Assembly: GCA_036874045.1 (NCBI GenBank)
Contig: JAZBRI010000004.1
Coordinates: 6,076,001-6,140,000 of the forward strand
Direction of reading: 5' to 3'
Origin: Cymodocea nodosa
Taxonomy: Eukaryota; Streptophyta; Magnoliopsida; Alismatales; Cymodoceaceae
Length of the DNA stretch: 64,000 nucleotides
This document shows positions 36,601 through 49,759 of this stretch, piece by piece. Positions within the stretch are counted from its first letter, which is position 1, and every line of letters begins with the position of its first letter. Under the pieces are notes generated by a model, which was given only the letters and a program-made list of their open reading frames with translations, made no database searches and was not told where the DNA came from. A program made the translations under genes and the position numbers.

Positions 36601-39600
36601 CAAATGAGTTACTGGTGTGGATATGCAATGTTATTTATGCAAATTGAACCAAGAGGACTGTGATCATCTCTTCTTTGGTTTTAGAGTGAACAAGATGACA
36701 TGGGATCTTCCACTACTAGCAGCAGTCTAAGGGTAGCCTCTAGAGGAAGATCAACAGAAATTTGACAAGTAGGACATGTGAGGAGAAGTAAAGGTTAAGG
36801 ATGATCATATATGTTGTCTTCTGGGCCATTTAGCTTCATCAAAGAAATATCCTTTTCAATAGTGGTTCTCTCTTGGAGATTGAGCTGAGATCAAGTGCCC
36901 ATGGGCAATTCAAATCATGGAGGTTGACGTTGTTGTAGGCCTAGCTATTTTTTATTTTATTTGATGCATATTATCTTTTTGTTGATTTGACCCCTTCTGT
37001 CAGATCTTGTACTTTTTGATGGATTCTTATTTTTAATAAGCTTCAGCCTATTCCTATTTCAACAAAAAATTGCCAATTTGTCCAAAAAGTTAAACCTAAA
37101 GTCCTGTATAAGTAATTACATCTTCAAATTCTTACTTTTCTGGTATTTTTATAGAGTGTCTAGCTTGATTGTGGCTTTTATTCTTAGTTAACATGATTAC
37201 AATATTATCGGTGGTTGTTCACTAGGAATTATCAGATTTTACTCGTAGGTTGATGTGGAAAGATGAAACTCCTAGAAGTAGATAAGAGAGAACTGTGCGA
37301 GTGCATGAAACACTTGGAAAAGTTTTGACCACGCAACCTTCATGGCACAAAAATTCTTCCTTCAACAACATATACAGTACATAACACTAGCAAATTCCTT
37401 TATGAAGAAAAATATCATGCATTAGTGGACAACCAGAAATTCATGTCATTGAGAAGGGAACTGGTACGTTTTAGTTTTGAACTAAATGTTCTCGTAATTT
37501 ATAAATCTGAAAACAGGTTATAAAATGGTTCATTTGGAGAAAAATATAAGAGAATGTGTGTGATGTTTAGGATGTAGGAGTTTGTCATGTCAGTTGGAAC
37601 TTTTGTAAGTCTTCTTTCATATTGGAGGAAGATTTCTCATGGAATATTAAATAATGAAAATTCTCTTATTGCAGAGTGCTAGAGTAGTTCAATTTAACAT
37701 GATTGTTAGAAGTGGCATAGATGTGTTGGTATGAAATGACTAACCCTAAAATTGTTGAGTGGCGTAGATGTGTGAATTATAATGGAATGACAAATCCTGA
37801 GAACATGGGCAATCAACAGATTCAACACTTTGGAAAAAAGATGATAGGCCAATGAGAGAAGCTTTATCATATGGGATAGACAAATAAGATTGAATCAGAA
37901 AAAAAGAAGGAGAAATAGATAAAGTAGACTAAATGATGTGCTCGTTTTATTTGGGATTTTGTTAATCAGAATGCCAATCTGTCCATTCAATTCTGTCAGC
38001 GATGTTCACTTTCTACTTTGCTACCTTTTTGTTAACTATTTTGATTTGTTTGGTAAATAACAAATCTTCATAAATTTTCTGCAGTGGGATGGGACCTGAC
38101 TCTCGAGTATTGGTTAGGAAAAGTCGGAAGCAGGCACAACAGTATTACAGATTGTACAAGGTAACAAATTGATTACTTGACAACATTCTTGATCAACTAG
38201 TTCAATTTTTTGTAACTCTTAACCTTATTTCTAAACTCAGTTGTCAAGTTTATTATACAAATATCTTAGGATCTACTCAAACAAACATAGATTGTTTTCT
38301 CTGTTAATACTTCTTACAAGTTCTTTCTATGGAAATTACATGTGACATGGGTTTTAATTCAGTTTTTATTTCAGAATTACTTTAGGAATCTTAAATCATT
38401 ATTATAAGCTTGGACGTATTGGACATTTTTGTTGAAGTATGAGTACCTTTAGAATTGTCTTTATATTTTCTCCTTTATTGTTTTAAATGAAGGAATATAG
38501 TTATGTAACCGATTGCACATAATGGGATTAAAAGATTGATTGCTGCTGTTGTCGTTGTATATCTCCTTTATTGTTTGTGTAAACTATAGTTATTGCAGTG
38601 AAAGTTGATGTCAAGGCATCACATTTAAAGCATTTGATGCAACAAAACACAAATGTCATAGCTTGATCTGACATTTCACACACTCTAGCAGATTTCACTG
38701 AAAACCATCTATATCAGGTATATCCCATATTGTTTGAGCTTTCACCCCTAGCCAGGGGTCATCCTTTTTGGGTTTAAGGTGGGATGAAGAGTTAGAAATA
38801 ACATTTATCATGCAAATGAATATCCAAATATTCAACCCAATTCTATCGTAGGAAAATACTCAATAAACTAAAAAGTCTAAGCAAAGTATACCATAGATGG
38901 CTACATACTTCCCCAAAAGGGTGCTTTCTTTCTGGTGTGCTATGCAGAATGATTTTTTTTGGCTGAGTGTGAAGTTATGTCTTATATTCTTATTAGATAA
39001 GAATAACCAAGTCAAAAGAAGAATGGTTGATGATGATCCAACCCAGAGAACACTCCCCCTCACTACCCCTCCCTCCCCCCACCCACCCCCAAGTTCATTA
39101 CAAAATATCCTCCTGATTGCGAATTAAACCCAAGGCCTGGTGAAGGATGTTTTCTTGACAAATGACTCCCTAATTAAAGGCATCCATTCCTAGCAAGCCA
39201 AACACTCCAACAAGTGGCATGAATGGCCTGTCGAACTGTGATATCTATCCTTTGATCTGGCCAGAAATTTTTGGAAGCAACTGCTCCTTGGACTGAAAAA
39301 TCATTCCTCCTTGCCCCACCTTACTCAAGACTTGTGAACACATACATGATGATATATCACAGCCAAAGAAGAGTGATCAACATCTTCAATGCTCTTGCCA
39401 CAGAACAGTCCTGGTCACCATTCTAAACTCATATCCTCCTGAATTTGTTGGTGACAAGCCTTCCATGAACAAGGGGTTCATATAGAAGTGTGTAAGTGGA
39501 GACTTACGGCACTAAACCAATTTGAAGACCAATGCATAGACCCTGCCTGCCTTGTTCTATAGTAGGTCTTGACTGAGAATTGGGTTCCAGTTAACGAATT

Positions 39601-42600
39601 CCATGAAGTTATGTCTTCTCCTTGCTGGTGAATCTCCAGTTTGGATGGTATTAAATTCAACAGACAGGCTGCAGCTGAAATTTCTGTCTTTCAGAAGACA
39701 TCCTGATCATGCCATTCCATCAAAGTTGTTGGCTATGGAAAGATAACGATCGTCAACCACTGCTGGAATTCCAAGGCACCAAAGATTTCCACTTTATGGG
39801 TTTAAGGCATTTCCATTGATAATCACATTCAATTGTGCCTACAAATAAAAACATGATGACAACTGAAACTTGTAGAACCTATTTTATGTATGTGTTGATA
39901 AGAAAACATAAATTGTTTTTTATGAAAATCATACATGAATTTGCTTGTGTGAGGATGATGAGAAGAAGAGGAAAATATGTGGAAGTGAAGAAGAGAACAT
40001 AGAGGGAGAGAAGCAATAGAGCCAATATGGTAGGACATAAGTCACAGAACAAAGGAAGGGAAGTTACCTGCAAGGGTGGCACTTTTCAACAAGGCAAAAA
40101 TGGAAAGATTAGGATTGTCAAGTACCTACTAAATCACATTTATGTTTGCCTACAAATAGAAAACATGATGACAACTGAAACTTGCAGAACCTACTTTTAT
40201 GTATCTGTTGATAAAAAAACGTAAGCTTGTTTTTTGAAAGCCATACAAGCATTTTTTTGCGTGAGTGAACAGATCTGGCATGTAAAAAAGATGGAAACAG
40301 TAAAAAAGATGAAAGGAATAGAAAAAAAATAGAGAACAAAGAGGAAGACAAGTGGAGGTGAAGAAGAGAATAAAGAGGAAGAAAATAAGTAATAGAACCA
40401 ATAGGGAAAAAGAGAAGTCACTGAACAAAAGAGGGGAAGGAAGTCCCAAGCAAGGAGAATAAAATACCTGGAAGGGTGTTACCTTTCAACATGGCAAAAA
40501 TAGAAGTCAAGGCATTATGACTGAAGCGAACAATGTAAGTTGTGATTTGTTCTCTTGGGGTGTTGTTCCTTAGAAAAGAAATCTTCCCTGATAGAACTCC
40601 ATCATTTTGATCCTGAGCCATCTTCGTTTGTATCACAAGATCCTTGTTTTTTACCCCTACCAAGACATGTGCATCACATTTCCCATTACGATCCCAGAAG
40701 AAACATTTAAACCTTCCAAAATGGACAACAAGCTTCTAGTGGTATCCATTCTCAGTGTTCAAGTGCTAACACATACCATGTTGGTATCTTCTTTCATATG
40801 ATGCTAGTCCTCAGTCATCAACATTTGATCCGATTGATATAGTCTATTTCCAAGAAGGATCTGTATTTTACATGAGAACGTTTATTGTTGAAACAGAAAG
40901 GTCGTGGTATATTTTTATTTTTACTCTCTCAAGGTGTTGCTGATTTCAATATATATGACGGCTGTTTATTTACATATTCTTTGTTTCTTACTTTCGCGAG
41001 TATAAACATATCTATTCAAATATTGGCATTTCTACTACATTCTTCACCCTGTAATTTGCTGTTATATTTGATGAGTGTAGGAACCGATTCCTGTCACACA
41101 GCTTGTAAGAGAAACTGCAGCAGTGATGCAGGAATTTACACAATCTGGGTAAAATATTTTAATAATTATTCAATTTGGATGATCCAAGTTGGCTGAATAT
41201 GTTGACTATCACTTTCTCTCTTTCAGTGGTGTGAGGCCATTCGGTGTTTCTCTGCTGGTTGCTGGGTATGATGACAATGGCCCTCAGTTGTTTCAGGTGA
41301 TTGCAAGCAGTCACTGTGTTTTCTTGTTTATATATTCTTCAGATGTGGCAATAAATTTTTGTAATATGGTCTCTGATTTGTACATCCTAGTCTTGAGTAG
41401 AAGATTATTGCTTTGTAGGTCTTCCAGATCTTCTCTGACATGATTTTATTGACATGAATTTACGTTCATTTAAATTTTTATTTTGAAATTTGATGTTTTC
41501 CTTGTTTTACAGGTTGATCCTTCGGGTTCATACTTTTCTTGGAAGGCATCGGCAATGGGTAAAAATGTCTCTAATGCAAAGACATTCCTTGAGAAGAGGT
41601 ACCCTATGAGATAATCATATTATGGGTTTTATTTTTACCTCCTCACTTTCGTATTTTCTTTTATCAAGATTTTCAGGCTTTTTCCTTTTAGATGAATCAA
41701 TTTTGTTATTGTAGAATATATAATCATCCAGCTGGGAACGTGTGAGACTCTGACGTAAATTTGTAGGCCTTTTCAGATTGCCAAATAATTATATCAACAT
41801 TCTGAATTTAATAGGTTACAATTGTGCAAATGATGCAACCTCTCTTACAAATTATATCTCTTATCGTTATCGATGCATTAGTTCTGATGCAATTATGGTC
41901 AGCAATGATAAAGTGATTCTGAACCAAAGAATCCATCGATGGAATTCCTTTTCCTTTGAAATAGGCCACATCTAACTGGCTATTTGAAAACAAACTCATA
42001 TGCTGTGGTTGAGACAGAAGTGGGTCTTGGGTATACAATAGCATTTAATATTTTAGAACGGGTTCTAGAAATTCAATGATTACATTTTCTAAAGCATGTT
42101 CAAGCACAGAGTGCTTGTTTGTGAAAGAAAACTAAGCCCTTGGGCCAAACCTGTAATCAATGAGAGAGTGAGCCTGAGGAAATCAACCTAGATTTGGAAA
42201 GTACTAGCACAACTGAAGCAGTCAAAACTTTCCCACCGAATAATCCAGTTGAGCCCCTCAGCCCTTCTCTTGTCGAAAAATGGAAAGAGGAGACACCTTT
42301 CCTGCATGGAAGTGACACAAGCAGAAATGATATTGCTTAAACTTGGAAAATTCTCAGGTTTGCCATTAGGTGAAAAAAATATGTTTGCTGTTTAATACCG
42401 ATAATGTTATCATCTTTTCTAGGGCATGTTTATATTTCCCATATGTATCTAGTTTCCAACCATAGGGCTAGTGGAATTAATGCATAATCAATGCCTTGAA
42501 ATTTCTTTTATTTTTTGCTTTCTTACGTAGGTTGTACATGACTTTCAATTCTTCCTAGGTACACTGATGATATGGAGCTTGATGATGCCGTCCATACAGC

Positions 42601-43666
42601 TATTTTAACTTTGAAAGAAGGGTAGATATTTGATAATGCGTTTCCCTACACCCCTTTTTGTGCAACGTATGATATTCAACGTCGTGCTGATTTTCTGAAG
42701 AATGATATCTCATCTTATTAATTATAGGTTTGAAGGGCAAATTTCTGGCAAGAACATTGAGATCGGCATAATTGGTAATGACAGGAAGTTCAGGCAAGTT
42801 GTCTTTTACTTTGTTATCAGTGAGAATTAGATAATGCAAAGCTTGGAAATGAACGTAATGCATTATTTTCTGCCTAATATATACCATAGCTTACACCGAA
42901 CTTGGAAATGGTATTATAGTAATAGGCACCCTTGACAGCTTATCTGTGTTCCTGATCACCTGATCCTTTCATTGGATGATTGTTTTGCTTTGTCCCCGCA
43001 ATTTATTTATAAATATGTTGACCTTCCTAATTCTCTTACATCTCGGCACGTACATTGCATTAATAATTAGCTTTCTCACATTGTTTTTCTGACATCTCGT
43101 TGCTTTTAGATTTGGTCATTGAATTTTATGAGATTCTGAATAGTAATTTTTTTGATAATTATTAGATATTATTTTGATCCGTTTTTTCTAATGGCGTTTG
43201 ATAGTGTCGTGCACTAGAGCTTGGTGGCCTTCCGTTCTTTAGATACTCAAGATTCATCATGTTTTAGTTGACCAAATTTCATTTCTCCTTAAATCTGCAT
43301 CATTATACTTGTTTTAAAGTTAAACATTGTGAATTCCTTGTTTCAGCTTACAGTCGTGTTTTCTCAAGGCAGCCTGCGGCTATCATTCAACCTTTTATTA
43401 ATTTTGGATAAATTTTAATTTATTTCTGAACATTGTGCTAGTTTTTTTAGAAATGCTTTTTTTTTTGTGGTTTACCAGCCTGTAATAAGAAAAATAAGTT
43501 GACAATGCAGTATCGTGTGCACTTAAATTTCGTAGGAGATAGATAATTGATCTTCTTTGGTCGCCACATGATCGGTTTTGTACAAATTGAATTCATATGT
43601 ATATTTCCTGGTTGCAGGGTCCTCACGCCTGCTGAGATTGATGATTACTTGGCCGAAGTGGAGTAA
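33656..43666 (+). CDS. PAB1: 20S proteasome subunit alpha type-2 (PSMA2/PAB)
   Basis: Structural alpha-ring subunit of the 20S core proteasome, nucleus and cytosol. Eleven exons: 33656-33696, 33800-33876, 34281-34345, 34771-34817, 38085-38160, 41081-41148, 41227-41296, 41513-41598, 42559-42621, 42728-42793, 43618-43666; 708 nt, 235 aa, exactly the family length. The alpha-subunit N-terminal signature [20 protein letters not shown] is present, followed by [52 protein letters not shown] and the C-terminal IDDYLAEVE. The last intron starts with GC (AG|GCAAGT at 42794), a GC-AG intron. Introns 4 and 5 are 3.3 and 2.9 kb and contain L1 remnants and a local duplication. The symbol follows the Arabidopsis PAB nomenclature; paralogue identity cannot be decided. 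Confidence 0.98.
36030..37065 (+). mobile_element. L1-type LINE remnant (3' end) in PSMA2 intron 4
   Basis: Plus strand, same sense as PSMA2. Decayed translations resemble the ORF2 C-terminus: a stretch like [11 protein letters not shown], then [19 protein letters not shown] and [17 protein letters not shown] of the zf-RVT region. The 3' end near 37062 is A-rich. Many stops; 5'-truncated. Similar in layout to the copy in SNF4 intron 2. Confidence 0.7.
39130..39800 (-). mobile_element. L1-type LINE remnant (zf-RVT region) in PSMA2 intron 5
   Basis: Minus strand, antisense to PSMA2. Around 39478-39660 the frame reads [18 protein letters not shown], the typical segment before zf-RVT, followed with frame changes by HGRLVTNKF and [14 protein letters not shown], which are the usual end of plant L1 ORF2. 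Truncated and degenerate. Confidence 0.65.
39836..40506. repeat. Diverged tandem duplication, unit about 310-360 bp, in PSMA2 intron 5
   Basis: Copy A at about 39836-40107 and copy B at about 40147-40506 share a start (TGCCTACAAATA), the block ACATGATGACAACTGAAACT, a purine-rich GAAGAAGAG middle and an end with TTTCAACA-GGCAAAAAT. Copy B is longer through purine-rich insertions. No coding potential seen. Confidence 0.7.
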
Positions 43667-46426
43667 AAGCGACGATTAGTGTTATCTTTAGCTTAAAGGA
43701 AACTTATTGAAAAAATCGACCGACAATTGTATGATTACGGACGTGTTTAAAGGATTAGAAATTGTTTTTTTCCTCTCATGAAACTCTCCTCTACTTGTCT
43801 TTTTCTGGTCGTGCTTTTGAGTTTGTAACTTCGATTATGGTCGGGTTATATGGTGGTTTTAGAGAGAACTTGTATCACCCAGGTCAGCAAGGCGCATGCT
43901 TTAGAATATAATCCACTGTTTTAGAATATTGGGAATTGGTTCAGCTACTTGAGATGCATATGGATTTCGAAAGTCGGCTGCAATGTTACCACTGCATTTT
44001 GTAAAAATTCATAGTTACTTTTCCCTCAACATGATGGGACACGTAGTTAATATGTTAACAAACACAGACCTTTAACGTGGTAGAAGTGGTTAAGGAGATT
44101 GAATCACGTTTACCCAACAATTAAAAAGGAGGGAACAATGGATCCTCCTCGTTCTAATCATAATTGAAAAGTTCCTGATCAAAATATTTATTCATTCGTT
44201 TCTCGTGGTTGAACCAATGCATTCATTCGGTACAAGCGTATTGATGCTTGTAATAATGTATGTTAAACCGAGGATTAATAGGATACTGCATAAAAAAAAA
44301 TGTATATTTTAAAATGACATATTTATGTTGACAAAATCAACTATCTAATCAAGGAATATTCATTTAATAGGATGATTTTGTCATCATGAACATTTCAATA
44401 AGGTCATTTTAAAATTAAATTCTTTGTGTTTGTCTTATTTAATTTTTTTTATTATAAATGATATTCTTTTATAAAATCAATAAATGTAATTTAATGAATG
44501 ATAATTGATATTTGTAAATAATAATTTAAACGTAAATAATTATATTATAATTCAAAAGCTGGTAAAATCATATTATTTTTAAAATTCAAAAACGTTTCTG
44601 AATTTTCGAAAATGGAAAATGCAGGTGCACACTCCGGCCTGTGGCTTGATTGACTCGACGTGGTCCCCCGACAGCTCGTCGGTGACCTTTGATCGAAAAC
44701 TACAAAAATACTACACCCCTGGGAAAATTATGGGGAGTCCCCCCAAGAAAATGAATTAATCTTTTTTAAGCCCTCGCGGTTCGTCCTCATAGCCAAGCCA
44801 CGAATCCCCCTTTTCTCTCCAGTCCCCTCCCCTACGACTCTGTTCTCCTCTCCTCCTCGTACGGAAGCGAGAGGGGAAACAGAGAGAACAGAACGGAAGT
44901 GGAAAAACAGAAGGAAGAGCGATCCGCGCGACGGGGCGAGCGCTTCCCCTCACCTTCCCTTATCCCGAATTACGCCCTCCCGTGCGTTCGTTCCTTTCGA
45001 GGTCTGTTCCCGAACTACGCCCTTCTCTGATGTCATTCCTCGATCGCACTGGTTCCTTCCTCTTAATGCTCACAATCGGCTTTTCTGGTAGCGAAATTCT
45101 TGGCTTCTGCGCCATAATGTTGTCTGGTTGGGTGGGCAAAAGATCTAGTGTTGGCGCCGAAATTCGATGCCTACATGGCAATTGCTTGTTTTATTTGTTC
45201 GTTTGCTGCGTTTTTCTCGAGGAGTCTTGTGAATAAGATGTTTTTTCAAAATGCGCGTTGGATTTTTTTTTTTCTTTTTGAGAATTAAATGTGTTGGCCT
45301 CACGTATTTTCCTTGTCCGTATTGAATAACTTGCTGAAGTTTGCATTTTGTCCCCTGCATCACATTAAACGATCTAGTTCAGTGGACATGATTTTTGTCA
45401 TTCAACTTCATTGAGCTACAATTATGACTACAATTAAATGATTGTGTCTACATGCATGTGATCAACAATTATGACTCATTACGTCATATCTCACATGATC
45501 CCAATTGTGTGCAGTTATACCCATCTTATTAACTTACTACGCTGCTTCACAATCCCTTGCCATATTAGCCTCTTTAAAGAAGCTTGTAATGTTTTTATTT
45601 GTAGACGTCCTGATTTTATGGCATTCTATTTTTTGCTTTCTCTTGTCCTTCAAAATGAAACAAGCCGACTCAAGTAATGAAAAAGGTTGTGGTTTATTTA
45701 TCTCTTGCTGCTTCTTCTTTTTGTCAATTTGCAGCATAGGTAATCAATCGATATCAAAGATAATATCTTAGTGTATTTTCTGCTCTACCACACTAGCACC
45801 AATATTTGTGTTTTTTTGTTATTAGAATGTGCATGTCGAAGTTATCACGATGATTAGGTGACCTACGTCAAAAATTATATTAAAATCAAAATCAGCACAA
45901 AACAACATAATGCTACACTTCAATACAAGTCAGCATGCTACTGTGAACTTCAGAAAACGCCTCAATATGTTTTTTGAAACACTCCAATACGTAGATGTGC
46001 TAAATGGAGAAAAACAAGGATGCAAATAGATTTAAATTTTTTGAGGTATGGAGCAGAGTAGTATACATCTACAGGGAGAACAAAAAAACCATCTTCAAAA
46101 TCCGCTTGAAGTGTGAATATGCCGCAAGACAATTAACAACTTAAATATCAATTATGTGAGAGACTCATCACCAACAGTTTGTGTAGGCGGTCTTTTTTTC
46201 ACTTTATAAGTACTTGAAGAAAGTGGTCTGGGTTAAAGCCCAGCAACATCAACCAACCATTTTCAAAAATTGTGAGACTCTCTTTACATCCATTTTTTCT
46301 CAAAACTGTTATTGTAGCATTTGTCCTTTTTAGATTCTATAATTTAAATAATGTCATTCTTTCATTCTTCATGACTTGGTGATTTTAGCATTTTCAGGTA
46401 TTCATGTATGTACCAAACCTAGCTCC
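43667..46426. other. PSMA2 3' flank, ATG18 promoter, leader and leader intron
   Basis: From 43667 to about 44750 the sequence is AT-rich intergenic DNA. A CT-rich, GC-richer patch at about 44800-45010 looks like the non-coding first exon of the ATG18 gene (possible donor GAG|GTCTGT near 45001). The intron then runs to a TTTTCAG acceptor at 46390-46396, 30 nt before the ATG. Short frames at 44980-45240 and 45500-45770 lie in leader/intron and are not called. Confidence 0.5.
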
Positions 46427-49400
46427 ATGGATTCCACATGGGCAAGAACTTCAGGTCCTTCAGTAGCTTCCGTTGGTCAATCTGGTCCAGATTTCAGCAA
46501 CAAAGATGATGCCAAGCTTCAGTCAGTTTCTTGGAATCAAGATTATGGATGCTTTGCAGCAGGTACAAGCCATGGATTTCGGATTTATAATTGTGACCCA
46601 TTCAAGGAAACATTTAGAAGAGATCTGAAAAGTGGAGGATTTGGAATAGTAGAAATGCTTTTCCGGTGTAATATTCTTGCACTTGTTGGAAGTAAATCTA
46701 ATGTACAATACCCACCAAACAAAGTTGTGATCTGGGATGACCATCAGAGTCGGTGTATAGGAGAATTCTCATTCAGGTCCGACGTATGTGCTGTGAACTT
46801 AAGGCGTGATCAGATAGTTGTGGTTCTTGAGCACAGGATATATGTATATAACTTCACAGACCTGAAACTTTTGCATCAGATAGAGACTTTGGCTAATCCA
46901 AAGGGGCTCTGCTGTCTTTCACACAATTCAAACACCTCTGTGCTGGTTTGTCCAGGTTTACGACAAGGGCAGGTTCGTGTCGAGCATTTTGGTTTGAAAG
47001 TTACAAAGTTTATTGCAGCTCATGATTCCCATGTCTCATGCATCACACTGACTATGGATGGGCTCCTTCTTGCCACTGCAAGCACAAAGGGCACTTTGAT
47101 CAGGATTTTCAACACAATGGATGGAACATGCTTGCAAGAGGTAATTTGCTACAATGGATGGCTACAGATGTTACAAAAAATTTTGTTTCTAAATTGCATC
47201 AATTTTGTGTTACGAAGTTGATGTATTTAGATTGTTTAGTGGTTCCCACTTGAATTCCTTATGTGGTATTTACTATGTACTCTATCAAACCTATCTTTTT
47301 ACCACATATAATTGTTGTTTTACTTTATTATGATGCTAGTGTTTTTGCTAAATGCTCGTTTGAAAGGAACATTTATGTTTTCTTAAAGGGACATGAAGAG
47401 AGAATGGGAACCCATGTGGTGATGTGGTTGAGGACTATTGAGATTTCCGACCTAAATAAAGCAGAAAGAGATCCGTTATTGAGAAAACTTGTTGGATCAA
47501 TTGTTGCTTTATTGCCTCTTTTCTTCCCTTTTCCTCCATGAGCTCTAGTTGTGTCCCATTTCCTAGCTTTTTTTATGTTGTATCTTTCTTGATAATCACA
47601 TGATGGATTGGCTCAGTGGTAAAGTGCCTCGTTGAAAGTTCTCCATGTGAGAAATTCCATGTTTGAACCTTGGCAAACACATATGGTTGGGTGCAGATTT
47701 AGAGAAATCTTGCAGTGTCACAGTGTGTAAACCCATAATTTGGAAGATGTCATTACCATGCGAACGTTGGGTTCGACGGATTTCTGGTATATCAAAAAAA
47801 AAAAAAAAACAGGATGGAATGTGCAATAATGGATTCCATTTATAAAATTTCTTATGGAGGCATCTGGTCCGTATTTCTTAGTTTTAATAGTTCTCATGCT
47901 GTTGATATTACTTTTCTTATTAGTTGAATATCTCTTGAATTGCAAAGGACATACAAGCCTAGAAATCTGTATCACTGTTTAATACCATAGGGTTCTCTTT
48001 TATAATGGAATATTATCTTGTCAGATAAGAATTCTCTTGCAAATGGTTTCTATGTGGTATTTTCTTTCCTCATTTCATTCCCATGGAAATATAATTTATT
48101 TTTTTTCCCATAATTAGGTGCGTAGAGGGATTGACAGAGCAGAAATATATAGCATTGCCCTCTCTTCAACTGTCCAGTGGCTGGCCGTGTCCAGTGACAA
48201 AGGTACCATCCATATATTCAGACTAAGAGTTCGTGTAGCTGGGGAGGATGCAGATAGTGAAAATTCTTCTGTTCAAGAGCCTGCCATGAGTCATCAGAAC
48301 TCATCCAATTCCTTTAATGCACTTATATCCCCTAGCACGGGTGCAAATCCTAACTCATCGCTTGCTTTTATGAAAGGTGAACATCCTTGCTATGTTGCAT
48401 TGGGATTAACAGTTTTTACTACCGGGACTTGTTAAAATGAATACAAAATTTCTTTATATTATCAAGAAAGAGAAAGATACGAGTTATTTACATTATCAAT
48501 ATGATGATGCTACAGGGGTGCTGCCAAGATACTTTAGCTCCGAATGGTCGTTTGCTCAATTCCGAATACCAGAGGCTACACATTTTATTGTTGCTTTTGG
48601 AGCACAGAACACAATCAAGATAATAGGCACAGATGGCAGGTATCTCCTTTTCCCTCATCTTTCTTTTGTCTTCGGTCGCATTGGAATTCCGTTCTGGCAT
48701 CTTAGTTTATCATCAATCTTGTAAGGATCGTAAATCTCTTTCTTTCCTATAGGACAAAAAATGAATAAAGATTTTCTATGCAATATATACTGCAAGAATT
48801 CTCTATAATATTTATTGAGCATCATAGTATCATACTTCGATTCATGTCCAGCGTAAGACATTGGTTTTAATAGTTTTTGTCGGTTCATAACGGCAGAGCC
48901 CAATTCCTTCGGATGGCCTTAAAAACGCTGGAGAATGTTTTCATAATTTTTCCATGAGTTAACTTTCATCAATTCTTTGAAAAGTATTTAATTTGAATTA
49001 AAGTAGGATAAATGAGGTGGAAATTTTTTTTTGGAGTGCTACGTGACAGAATGATACTTTTAAAATGAAAAGAAAAATTCTATAAAATTATTGTTCGCTT
49101 GACTATACTTTATAATTCGAAATGTTAGGTTATAAAACGTGATTATATGCAAAAAGTATTGTTAAGATATGTTTGCTTAAATGAATGAGTGGTAATTTTA
49201 TAAGAGATAAACTAAAAAACAATTTTATTAAAAATATAGGAGTAGTTGCATCAATTGAAAAAAGATATGAAAAAAATTAGTTTAGGAGATTAAGGACTAC
49301 ATCAATTAAAAAAAGAGATTTAATTAGTGCATGACAAATTAAGAAAAGAAGAAGACCTTAAACTAATTGGTTAGGAACTATGAGAAAAAATTGAAGTTTA

Positions 49401-49759
49401 TATAATTTAACAAAATATTTAATCATAGACAGAAATACATGGAATAAAAGGATTTATATGGTCAACTTTATGTAACTAGATTATGGCTAAGATTGTTGTT
49501 TAATTAACTTGACTTAAAATTTAAAAATTACGTTTCAAAAAATGTGGTAACCGCTAGATGTGTTTGAAAATGCATTTTGGATAAAAATCGTTTTTTTAAA
49601 AAAAAGTGCATTGAAAAGTTTTCCTTAATATTTAAGTATAGATGTGTAATCATACGGTGACCGTGCCGGCCTGCCAGCTTCTACAGGTGCGGTTTCGACC
49701 CTGTAAACGGTGGAGAGATGTTGCAGCAGGAGTTCGTGAGATTCCTGAAGACGTCATGA
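46427..49759 (+). CDS. ATG18: Autophagy-related protein 18 (WIPI/PROPPIN, ATG18a/c/d-like)
   Basis: PI3P/PI(3,5)P2-binding seven-bladed beta-propeller needed for autophagosome formation. Exons: 46427-47140, 48118-48376, 48516-48639, 49678-49759; 392 aa. Blade motifs include [76 protein letters not shown] and [20 protein letters not shown]. The lipid-binding L/FRRG motif appears as VRRG at 239-242, across the exon 1-2 junction. A Ser/Asn-rich loop (about 282-320) sits in blade 6. The last exon of 27 codons ([14 protein letters not shown]) follows a 1.04-kb AT-rich intron. Start: the first ATG after the leader acceptor. Clade within ATG18 is not resolved. Confidence 0.96.
47598..47818 (+). repeat. 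tRNA-derived SINE with target-site duplication in ATG18 intron
   Basis: Body 47608-47808: box A TTGGCTCAGTGG at 47609-47620, box B-like GTTTGAACCT at 47661-47670, then a unique 3' region and an A tail of about 16 at 47794-47809. Flanks ACATGATGGA (47598-47607) and ACAGGATGGA (47809-47818) match 9/10 and are read as the target-site duplication. Same orientation as ATG18. The clear tail and flank repeats suggest a fairly young insertion. Confidence 0.8.

Noticed and set aside
47608-47680. A functional tRNA gene
   Set aside because: Boxes A and B are present but the sequence does not fold as a tRNA, and it is followed by a SINE-type 3' region, A tail and target-site duplication.
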